The notes under the pieces are model-generated. The model searched no databases and had not been told where the DNA came from. It saw only the letters and a list, made by a program, of their open reading frames with translations. A stretch of 28,427 nt of DNA from W425 sp964503235 (lineage in GTDB: Bacteria > Chloroflexota > Dehalococcoidia > Dehalococcoidales > RBG-16-60-22), in contig CAZCZJ010000023.1 of NCBI GenBank assembly GCA_964503235.1, positions 1 through 28,427 on the forward strand, in the 5' to 3' direction. Made by a program: the position numbers and the translations under genes. Positions 22,722-28,427 of this stretch are shown here, piece after piece (position 1 is the stretch's first letter; each line of letters opens with the position of its first letter).

Positions 22722-23015
22722 TTGGACGCATCTACATGGCTGATTATTATAATAGTCGTTTTCGTCGCTGCCTTCCTTTTCATTGCCATTGTCTGGGGAA
22801 TCAGAGCCCACCGGAATAAAATAGCCGCTGGCAAAGAAGAGCTGGTGGGGAGAACAGCTTCAGTTGAGGTGGCTTTAGAGCCAAAAGGGGTGGTGCTGGT
22901 TGACGGTGAACACTGGACTGCGATAATCGACAATGGCAGGGCAGAGCCTGAAGAGGAGGTGATTGTTTCCAAGGTTGAAGGCCTGAGATTAATGGTAACC
23001 AAAAAAAATACATAA
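22722..23015 (+). CDS. Membrane-anchored stand-alone NfeDC domain protein
   Basis: The 97-residue product has one N-terminal helix (residues ~5-29) and an NfeD C-terminal OB-like domain. It closely resembles the end of the preceding protein: AHR, EELVG(K/R)TA, then V.VAL.P.G and a late V(D/E)GL segment match in order. It is therefore probably a tandem partial duplication of that gene. The start is TTG at 22722, with AAAGGAGG about 5 nt upstream. It lies 27 bp after the long nfeD gene and 12 bp before the slipin gene, so all three are likely cotranscribed. Confidence 0.82.
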   Translation: MDASTWLIIIIVVFVAAFLFIAIVWGIRAHRNKIAAGKEELVGRTASVEVALEPKGVVLVDGEHWTAIIDNGRAEPEEEVIVSKVEGLRLMVTKKNT

Positions 23016-23027
23016 AAGGAGGTAAAA

Positions 23028-23795
23028 ATGAATACTGGAGTTGTTGTAGTTATAGTAGTTATTGTTATTGTAGTGCTTATTATCGTCCCCATGGCAGTAA
23101 AAATCGTCACCGAATACGAACGGGGAGTGATTTTCCGCCTGGGGAGACTGGTCGGCGCTCGAGGACCGGGGCTTTTTCTTATCATCCCGTTCATTGACCG
23201 GATGGTCAAGGTCGACCTGCGTGTCGTGACGATGGACGTACCGTCCCAGGAAGTTATCACCAAAGATAACGTTACCGTCCGCGTCAACGCCGTCGTCTAT
23301 TTCAGGGTCGTCGACCCCGAATCGTCGGTGGTCAAGGTACTCGATCATATCAGGGCGACCTCGCAGATATCCCAGACAACGCTGCGGAACGTGCTGGGAC
23401 AGTCCGAACTTGACGAATTGCTGACCCAGCGCGAGAAGCTCAACCAGATGCTGCAGAAAATCATTGACGAGCATACCGACCCGTGGGGCGTCAAGGTGAG
23501 CACGGTTGAAATCAAGGAAGTAGAGCTTGCCGAAGAAATGAAGAGGTCAATGGCCGCCCAGGCAGAAGCCGAGCGAGAACGCCGCGCTAAAATCATCCAC
23601 GCCGAGGGTGAGCTCCAGGCTTCGGAGAAGCTGGCACAAGCCGCTGCCATTATCGGCAGAGAGCCTTCCGCGATACAGCTGCGTTTCCTGTCAACGCTGA
23701 CGGAAATCGCCAGCGAGAAGAACAGCACCATTATCTTCCCGTTACCTATAGAATTCCTGAAAGCTTTCGCCGCCAAGGGTGAAGAGAAGAAATAA
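23028..23795 (+). CDS. Slipin / stomatin-like SPFH protein
   Basis: The 255-residue membrane protein has one N-terminal hydrophobic segment (residues 3-23) and an SPFH/Band 7 domain: EYERGVIFRLGRL, GPGLFLIIPFIDR, TKDNVTVRVNAVVYFRV and WGVKVSTVEIKEVEL. A short coiled-coil with AEAERERRAKIIHAEGE follows. This is the slipin group, which oligomerises on membranes to form microdomains and is the usual partner of long NfeD. AAAAGGAGG precedes the ATG. It ends 18 bp before a strong terminator. Confidence 0.93.
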   Translation: MNTGVVVVIVVIVIVVLIIVPMAVKIVTEYERGVIFRLGRLVGARGPGLFLIIPFIDRMVKVDLRVVTMDVPSQEVITKDNVTVRVNAVVYFRVVDPESSVVKVLDHIRATSQISQTTLRNVLGQSELDELLTQREKLNQMLQKIIDEHTDPWGVKVSTVEIKEVELAEEMKRSMAAQAEAERERRAKIIHAEGELQASEKLAQAAAIIGREPSAIQLRFLSTLTEIASEKNSTIIFPLPIEFLKAFAAKGEEKK

Positions 23796-23813
23796 ACAAA
23801 TTGTCAAAATAGC

Positions 23814-23846
23814 GGGAGGGGGATATTCCCCCTCCCCTTTTTCTCT
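23814..23846 (+). terminator. Rho-independent terminator of the nfeD-slipin operon
   Basis: A perfect 10-bp stem GGGAGGGGGA (23814-23823) / TCCCCCTCCC (23827-23836) with loop TAT, then C and a T-rich run TTTTTCTCTT. It lies 18 bp beyond the slipin stop. On the minus strand it could also serve birA, but the T-run favours plus. Confidence 0.85.
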
Positions 23847-23865
23847 TTAGCCCGGGTCCCCGACA

Positions 23866-24660
23866 TTACCTTTCCCGCAGAGTCACGTCGCCGGCGACAA
23901 TACGGGTAGAGCTGCCGTCATCAAGTTTGAGCATGAGGGCACCGGTTGAGTCGACAGATTCGGCCAGACCTTCCAGCGTTTCAGTGCCCGTCCGTACGAT
24001 AACCCTTTTACCCAGCGTTACCAGTTTATCCCGCCACTCCTTGTAAATAGACTCACCATCAGGTAATTCCAGATATAAGCGTTCCATTTCAACCAGGAGA
24101 TTATTAATTAAATCGGTCTTGGCAACGGTTCCCTGAACTTCTTTTTCCAGGCTGGTAACGGGGATATAACTATCCTGTATTTTTAATGCACCCAGATTAA
24201 CATTTACACCGATGCCGATTATAGCCCGGGCGGTCCTGCCGCCGCTTATCTCGTTTTCAATTAAGATACCGCATACCTTTTTACCGTCGATAAGGATATC
24301 ATTGGGCCATTTGATATCAGCTTTCAGTCCGGCAACGTTTTCGATGCTGCGTACCACCGCCAGGGAGGCAATCATTATCAGGTAAGGTAAGTTTGATACA
24401 TCGGGATAGAGAATGAGCGACAGGGCGATATTGCCGGGGGGCGACAGCCAGAGACGTTTGACACGCCCTCTACCCGAGGTCTGTTCACCGGCGATAATTG
24501 CCGTGCCTTCCGAAGCTCCCTGCCGGGCTTCGCTGCGGGCGACATCCATCGTCGAAGATAGCTGCGGGAAATAAATAATCTTCTGACCGATGAATCTGGT
24601 ATCCAGCTTGCCGGTTATCGATGCGGGTGAAGTATCTTCTTCTGCCATTTCAGTGCACAC
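23866..24660 (-). CDS. birA: Biotin-[acetyl-CoA-carboxylase] ligase, monofunctional
   Basis: BirA makes biotinyl-AMP and attaches biotin to the carboxylase carrier protein. The 264-residue enzyme has the adenylate loop GRGRVKRLW (63-71), KWPNDILID (117-125) and KKVCGILIE with the reactive Lys. A C-terminal SH3-like domain follows from ~215. It lacks the N-terminal DNA-binding domain of E. coli BirA, so it is not itself a repressor. The start is uncertain: GTG 24660 and ATG 24648 are both in frame and neither has a clear ribosome site. It follows the FlaH-like gene by 77 bp on the same strand. Confidence 0.93.
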   Translation of the reverse strand: MCTEMAEEDTSPASITGKLDTRFIGQKIIYFPQLSSTMDVARSEARQGASEGTAIIAGEQTSGRGRVKRLWLSPPGNIALSLILYPDVSNLPYLIMIASLAVVRSIENVAGLKADIKWPNDILIDGKKVCGILIENEISGGRTARAIIGIGVNVNLGALKIQDSYIPVTSLEKEVQGTVAKTDLINNLLVEMERLYLELPDGESIYKEWRDKLVTLGKRVIVRTGTETLEGLAESVDSTGALMLKLDDGSSTRIVAGDVTLRER

Positions 24661-24737
24661 TACCGATATATATACGTAATATTACCATATAAAAACGAGT
24701 ATATTAAGGGGATGGGCACCGGTAAGGGCACCGGCAG

Positions 24738-25475
24738 TTAGACTCTGACCTTGACAAAGGGGAGGATTTGAATGCCGACCCAGGGTTTAATCTCGAATCT
24801 AATATCGCCCTGTGAGTACCGTTCGGCACCGGCCAGCTTGGTGACATTGAGAACTTTTATAACCCGGTCATCTACCTGACCGGGGTCAAGCATGACATCG
24901 TGTGTTTTCAGCTGCAGATAATAGTCGCTCATACCGAAAACACGGTTCAAGGATTTTCCTTCGTAGATATGCCGGTCTATCACCAGCACTACCGACCGGT
25001 CATTGCGGCACATCTCCTTGCATACCTGGATGAAATCGACCTTAGCCACCGGGTCGACGCGTGTAATCAGCGGCGTCACGGAATCGACGATAACCAGCTT
25101 GAAGCGTCTGGGTATCGCGACGATGTTGTTAATCAGCTGCTGGAGGAACTGTTTGCTATTGGTGATGACATCGCCTTCATAGAGAGGGTATATCCTCAAC
25201 CTGTCCGTCGTCACATCCTTCCGGATATCCAGAGATATGGATTCCATCTGGTCGACGAGTCCTTCAGCGGTATATTTCTTGGTGAAGTATGCCACCGAGG
25301 TCTCCTGAGAATGAAGGACGCCGTAGGTAATATACTGGCATAAAACGCTCTTACCGGTTTTAGCTTCGCCTTCAACCATTATGAGCGAGCTTTCGCGGAT
25401 ACCACCGCCCAACGCTTCAGCTATCTCCCTGACACCGGTGGTAACAGAGTCTGTTGTGGTTGTCATTCCCAGCAT
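24738..25475 (-). CDS. FlaH/KaiC-like RecA-family ATPase
   Basis: The 245-residue protein has the archaellum ArlH (FlaH)/KaiC layout: LGGGIRESSLIMVEGEAKTGKS with Walker A at 36-43, and a Walker B FKLVIVDSVTPL with Asp131. A C-terminal region from ~185 lacks the second KaiC domain. ArlH in archaea binds ATP at the base of the archaellum motor. No archaellum, pilus or GspE-type gene is in this window. ATG 25475 is used; an in-frame ATG at 25466 is also possible. It could alternatively be a RadA- or GvpD-like ATPase. The biological role is unknown. Confidence 0.72.
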   Translation of the reverse strand: MLGMTTTTDSVTTGVREIAEALGGGIRESSLIMVEGEAKTGKSVLCQYITYGVLHSQETSVAYFTKKYTAEGLVDQMESISLDIRKDVTTDRLRIYPLYEGDVITNSKQFLQQLINNIVAIPRRFKLVIVDSVTPLITRVDPVAKVDFIQVCKEMCRNDRSVVLVIDRHIYEGKSLNRVFGMSDYYLQLKTHDVMLDPGQVDDRVIKVLNVTKLAGAERYSQGDIRFEIKPWVGIQILPFVKVRV

Positions 25476-25502
25476 TCCGTCTTACCCCCACTTCACGATT
25501 GA

Positions 25503-25527
25503 ATTATAACTCTTTTTATGTAAAAAG
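25503..25527 (-). promoter_or_regulatory. Perfect -10 box with adjacent dyad upstream of the FlaH-like gene
   Basis: On the minus strand TATAAT (25508-25503) lies ~28 bp before the ATG at 25475. Just upstream is a perfect 7-bp inverted repeat CTTTTTA/TAAAAAG at 25512-25527. No good -35 is present at the right spacing, which would fit an activator-dependent or regulated promoter. Confidence 0.4.
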
Positions 25528-25596
25528 GACGTAAAAAGCCTGAAGAAATGAATAAACATTTCATAAATTATTTTAAAATGTTTGAACACAAAATAA

Positions 25597-25625
25597 TTGA
25601 CAATGTCTGATAATTTATCTACAAT
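25597..25625 (+). promoter_or_regulatory. Near-consensus promoter of the second nfeD operon
   Basis: TTGACA (25597-25602, perfect), 17-bp spacer, TACAAT (25620-25625, 5 of 6). The start would be near 25632. The -10 box lies at the start of the first 24-bp repeat unit, and the second unit carries the same TACAAT at 25644. Confidence 0.75.
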
Positions 25626-25668
25626 TACCCACAACTATAAGATTACAATTACCCACAACTATAAGATA
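25621..25668. repeat. 24-bp tandem direct repeat (two copies) in the promoter/leader
   Basis: Two tandem units (25621-25644 and 25645-25668) begin ACAATTACCCACAACTATAA and agree at 23 of 24 positions. The only difference is the last base. They cover the -10 box and the 5' leader of the short nfeD gene. They may be a local duplication or paired regulator sites. Confidence 0.85.
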
Positions 25669-25686
25669 AGGAAGAGGGGTGACTCT

Positions 25687-26151
25687 ATGGACGTTACATT
25701 TGTTGACTCCTGGCTGTGGTTGATATTTATCGCCGCGGGTCTGGTACTGATTCTCATGGAACTTCTCCTCGGTATCGATACCGGACTCGATATGGTATTC
25801 ATCGGTTCGGCTTTCATCCTGGGCGGATTGATAACAACCGCGCTTAAGTCCTGGGTCTGGACAGCGGTTATCAGCGGCGTTATCTGCGTGGCCTACGTAT
25901 TTATCGGACGCCGGTATTTTCATAATCGGGTGGCCGTAAAAACGGAAAAAACAAATATCGATACTATTGTCGGAAAGAAGGGATTCGTCCAGCAGGATAT
26001 CACCCAGGAAAAATACGGTATAGTTAAAATAGGCATGGAGGAATGGCGGGCCAAAGCGGACGAGGATATTAAAAAGGGTGAGCAGATAACCGTCACCGAT
26101 GTAAGTGGCGTTACTTTAAACGTAAAAAGGATAGAAGGAGGTAACCAGTAA
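25687..26151 (+). CDS. Short-form NfeD membrane protein
   Basis: The 154-residue protein has two hydrophobic segments (~10-30 and ~32-75, probably three helices) and a C-terminal NfeDC OB-like domain (~95-150). It has no protease domain. It matches the NfeD1b/YbbK-partner type that pairs with QmcA-like SPFH proteins. I chose ATG 25687, preceded by GAGGGGTGA. An open frame reaches upstream to 25597 but would run through the promoter and the 24-bp repeats. The SPFH gene begins one base after its stop. Its NfeDC domain resembles those at 22500-23015. Confidence 0.88.
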   Translation: MDVTFVDSWLWLIFIAAGLVLILMELLLGIDTGLDMVFIGSAFILGGLITTALKSWVWTAVISGVICVAYVFIGRRYFHNRVAVKTEKTNIDTIVGKKGFVQQDITQEKYGIVKIGMEEWRAKADEDIKKGEQITVTDVSGVTLNVKRIEGGNQ

Positions 26152-26152
26152 C

Positions 26153-27049
26153 ATGAGTGTAGGAGCAATAGTTGCAATCGTCATACTTTTCCTGGTCCTG
26201 GTAATAACGCTGGCGAAATCGGTTACGATAATCCACCAGGCCGAAAAGGGTCTTATCGAAAGGTTCGGGAAATACAAGGAGACGCTGGAACCGGGCCTCC
26301 GGTTCATTATACCGTACATGGACTCCCTCATCTCGCGAATCGACATGCGTGAGACGGTGCTGGACGTCGAGCCGCAAGCGGTCATCACCAAGGACAATGT
26401 TGGCGTAACCGTAGATGCCGTTGTGTATTATTACGTAACGGATGCCAAAGCCGTCAGGTATGAAGTCGCCAATTTTTACGTAGCCGTAAGTAAGCTGGCA
26501 CAGACGAATTTAAGAAACTTGGTCGGTGACATGAGCCTTGATGAAACCCTGGCATCGAGAGAACATATCAACTCCGCCCTGCGGCTAACGCTGGACGAAG
26601 CTACCGATAAGTGGGGCGTCAAGGTCACCAGAGTAGAGGTAAAGGAAATCGAGCCGCCGCGTGATATCACCGATGCCATGAGCAAACAGATGAAGGCGGA
26701 AAGAGAAAAGCGCGCCGTCATCCTGGAGGCCGAAGCCTACCGGCAGAAGCAGATTCTGGAAGCCGAGGGCGATAAGCAGAACAACATCCTGGTAGCGGAG
26801 GGACAACGGCAGGCGGCGATATTAAGGGCGGAAGGTGAAGCCCAGGCTATCCAGAACGTGTCAACGGCGGCGGATAAATACTTCATAGGCAACGCGCAAC
26901 TGCTGAAGCAGCTGGAGGTCACCCAGGCCTCGCTGGAGGCAAACACCAAGCTCATCATGTCCGACCAGTCCCGGCTGATAAACGTCCTGGGGTTATCCGA
27001 GGCACTCTCGAAGATGCCACCCAAGGCGCAGCAGAAAAAGATGGAGTAA
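26153..27049 (+). CDS. QmcA/paraslipin-type SPFH protein
   Basis: The 298-residue protein has an N-terminal membrane segment (~5-23) and an SPFH domain: IHQAEKGLIERFGKY, GLRFIIPYMD, TKDNVGVTVDAVVYYYV, WGVKVTRVEVKEIEPP. A long Ala/Glu-rich coiled-coil (~185-240) with repeated AEG(E/D) follows, and the C-terminus is Lys-rich. Unlike the slipin at 23028, this fits the paraslipin/QmcA (YbbK) branch, whose usual partner is short NfeD. GGAGG lies 10 nt before the ATG, inside the end of nfeD. The window therefore has two distinct NfeD-SPFH pairs. Confidence 0.92.
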   Translation: MSVGAIVAIVILFLVLVITLAKSVTIIHQAEKGLIERFGKYKETLEPGLRFIIPYMDSLISRIDMRETVLDVEPQAVITKDNVGVTVDAVVYYYVTDAKAVRYEVANFYVAVSKLAQTNLRNLVGDMSLDETLASREHINSALRLTLDEATDKWGVKVTRVEVKEIEPPRDITDAMSKQMKAEREKRAVILEAEAYRQKQILEAEGDKQNNILVAEGQRQAAILRAEGEAQAIQNVSTAADKYFIGNAQLLKQLEVTQASLEANTKLIMSDQSRLINVLGLSEALSKMPPKAQQKKME

Positions 27050-27052
27050 CGA

Positions 27053-27943
27053 GTGAGAAGAAATAAGAAGATAAGAATATTAGTATTAGCAATTATACCC
27101 ATATTATTGTCCGTGCTGATTTTCGGGTGCACGGGCGGTGGGGAAACAGAAGGCAGTAGGATAGCTTTCTACTCCGACAGGGACGGCAACCTGGAGATAT
27201 ACGTGATGGATGCCGACGGCTCCAACCAGTTACGGCTGACCGATAATAACGCTAACGACTTTGCGCCGGGATGGTCACCTGACGGGGAGAAGATTGTTTT
27301 CAGTTCTGATATCAACGGTAATTATGACATCTATGTTATGAATGCCGACGGTACCGGCTTAGCGCGCCTAACCGACAATGCCGCCACCGACGGAGACCCG
27401 GACTGGTCGCCCGACGGGAGTAAAATCGTGTTCAGTGCCGAGAGGGATGGTAATCCGGAAATATACGTCATGGACGCCGATGGCTCTAACCAGATACGAC
27501 TGACGGACAATGGAGCCCATAACTATGTGCCGATGTGGTCGCCGGACGGGAGCAAGATTGCCTTCCATTCCGACGTCGATGGCAATTTCGAGATATACGT
27601 GATGGATGCTGACGGGATCAACCAGACGCGCCTTACCTGGAACGCCGCCCTCGATTTAACTCCAGCCTGGTCACCCGATGGCGAGGAGATAATTTTCTGT
27701 TCGGAGAGGGACGGGAATTTTGAGATATATATTATGGATGACGATGGTTCCAACCAGACGCGCCTTACCAAAAATGAGAGCCGAGACGTGAAGGTTGACT
27801 GGTCTGTAGAGAGTAACAGGATAGTGTTTACCTCCGACCGTGACGGGAACACACAGATATACAGTATGAAACCCGATGGTTCGGGGCAGAGGCGGCTGAC
27901 GAATAACAATTACGATGACTTCTGGCCGGCCTGGTCTGAGTAA
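27053..27943 (+). CDS. TolB-like six-repeat beta-propeller lipoprotein
   Basis: A predicted exported lipoprotein of 296 residues: basic N-terminus, hydrophobic segment and a lipobox-like LIFGC with the lipidated Cys near residue 26. Six near-identical ~44-residue PD40/WD40-like repeats follow (~35-296), each reading I(V/A)F.S(D/E)RDGN.(E/D)IY.M.ADG.N..RLT and then a WSPDG tail, as in TolB propellers. No N-terminal TolB domain is present. GTG 27053 is three bases after the SPFH stop with GGAG close by, so it is likely the last gene of that operon. Surface binding or a scaffold role is plausible. The ligand is unknown. Confidence 0.85.
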   Translation: MRRNKKIRILVLAIIPILLSVLIFGCTGGGETEGSRIAFYSDRDGNLEIYVMDADGSNQLRLTDNNANDFAPGWSPDGEKIVFSSDINGNYDIYVMNADGTGLARLTDNAATDGDPDWSPDGSKIVFSAERDGNPEIYVMDADGSNQIRLTDNGAHNYVPMWSPDGSKIAFHSDVDGNFEIYVMDADGINQTRLTWNAALDLTPAWSPDGEEIIFCSERDGNFEIYIMDDDGSNQTRLTKNESRDVKVDWSVESNRIVFTSDRDGNTQIYSMKPDGSGQRRLTNNNYDDFWPAWSE

Positions 27944-27996
27944 AGAAATATTTAGAACAATATTTCGTAACACGTCTGGCGAGGGCGTTGGTGATA

Positions 27997-28026
27997 TTGA
28001 CAATGGATTTTCATTTGTGATATATT
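27997..28026 (+). promoter_or_regulatory. Ribosomal RNA promoter
   Basis: TTGACA (27997-28002, perfect), 18-bp spacer, TATATT (28021-28026, 5 of 6). Transcription would begin near 28033, about 74 nt before the 16S 5' end. Confidence 0.7.
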
Positions 28027-28032
28027 TAATAT

Positions 28033-28053
28033 GCGCTCATTTGGAGCGCTTTT
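28033..28053 (+). promoter_or_regulatory. Leader hairpin of the rRNA transcript
   Basis: GCGCTC (28033-28038) / GAGCGC (28044-28049) with loop ATTTG, followed by four T. It sits at the very start of the predicted transcript. It might be a 5' stabiliser, an antitermination or processing signal, or a weak attenuator. Confidence 0.5.
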
Positions 28054-28106
28054 GTACCTTAACAACTGGATAGCGGAAGGAAGGTTCAAACAAGTAAACC
28101 CTAATT

Positions 28107-28427
28107 TTTTTGGAGAGTTTGATCCCGGCTCAGGATAAACGCTGGCGGTGTGCTTTATGCATGCAAGTCGAACGGACCACTTCGGTGGTTAGTGGCAGAC
28201 GGGTGAGTAACACGTAAGTAACCTGCCCTTAAGTGGGGAATAGCTCTGAGAAATCGGAATTAATACCGCATATGATGGTGGTGGTAAAGCGTCACCATTA
28301 AAGGTTTCGGCCGCTTGAGGAGGGGCTTGCGCCCGATTAGCTTGTTGGTGAGGTAACGGCCCACCAAGGCTTCGATCGGTAGCTGGTTTGAGAGGACGAT
28401 CAGCCACACTGGGACTGAGACACGGCC
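28107..28427 (+). rRNA. rrs: 16S ribosomal RNA, 5' part (truncated by window edge)
   Basis: The conserved start GGAGAGTTTGATC begins at 28112. It is followed by GGCTCAGGATAAACGCTGGCGG, TGCAAGTCGAACGG, GACGGGTGAGTAACACGTAAG and ACTGGGACTGAGACACGG near the window end, all universal 16S blocks in order. About 320 of ~1500 nt are present. The CTTAAGTGGGGAATAGCTC and GGCTTGCGCCCGATTAGCTTG segments resemble Dehalococcoides-class genes. The site of the 27F primer differs from the usual primer by one base, at 28126 (C where T is expected). Confidence 0.96.

Larger units (their letters stand above)
27944..28106. promoter_or_regulatory. Intergenic stretch and rRNA leader
   Basis: No gene is seen. An AT-rich stem GAAATATT/AATATTTC (27945-27966) follows the propeller gene but has no T-run. 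The rRNA promoter and leader hairpin then follow. Confidence 0.6.

Noticed and set aside
22571..23287. A 238-codon minus-strand frame opposite the NfeDC and slipin genes
   Set aside because: Extremely Thr/Ile-rich low-complexity translation, an antisense artefact.
25597..25686. Extended start of the short NfeD gene
   Set aside because: The upstream codons run through a near-consensus promoter and the 24-bp repeats. ATG 25687 has a good ribosome site and a normal length results.

Overview
The window looks like a chromosome segment of a Dehalococcoidia-type (phylum Chloroflexota) bacterium. The best evidence is the 5' end of a 16S rRNA gene at the right edge, whose wording recalls Dehalococcoides-class 16S genes. 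This is from memory, not a database search. Nothing points to a phage, plasmid or integrated island. The genes are housekeeping and biosynthetic, in tight operons separated by repeat-filled gaps.

Layout. (1) 1-1885: possible tail of an upstream gene, then a GT-C membrane glycosyltransferase. (2) 6554 down to 1860, minus strand: tsaE-tsaB-tsaD-tsaC (all four dedicated enzymes of bacterial tRNA t6A synthesis) followed by rpiB and a CoA-transferase. (3) 6685-13448, plus strand: guaA, a small membrane protein, purD, purE, purB, purC. (4) 20861 down to 13445, minus strand: hisZ, a tandem-duplicated hisG, hisD, hisC, a multi-cluster Fe-S protein and, after a 460-bp gap with its own promoter, hisB. 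(5) 21375-27943: two NfeD-SPFH membrane loci and a beta-propeller lipoprotein on plus, with a FlaH/KaiC-like ATPase and birA on minus between them. (6) 27997-28427: rRNA promoter, leader hairpin and the first ~320 nt of 16S.

The most unusual content is in histidine biosynthesis. HisB carries an XRE-like helix-turn-helix at its N-terminus. Its promoter has consensus -35 and -10 boxes, with a perfect 19-bp palindrome over the -10 and spacer, where a repressor would bind. The hisG gene encodes two HisG domains in one chain, and each half has lost motifs that the other keeps. With a HisZ-type regulatory subunit encoded just upstream, this suggests an unusual self-regulated histidine system.

Other points: purD appears to start at an ATA codon directly after the in-frame stop of the preceding gene, behind a near-perfect ribosome binding site. 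The gaps contain a mosaic of short hairpin repeats, most built round an 8-bp C5T3/A3G5 hairpin with loop ACG. The NfeD genes show a partial tandem duplication. I saw no tRNA gene, CRISPR array, IS element or prophage gene.
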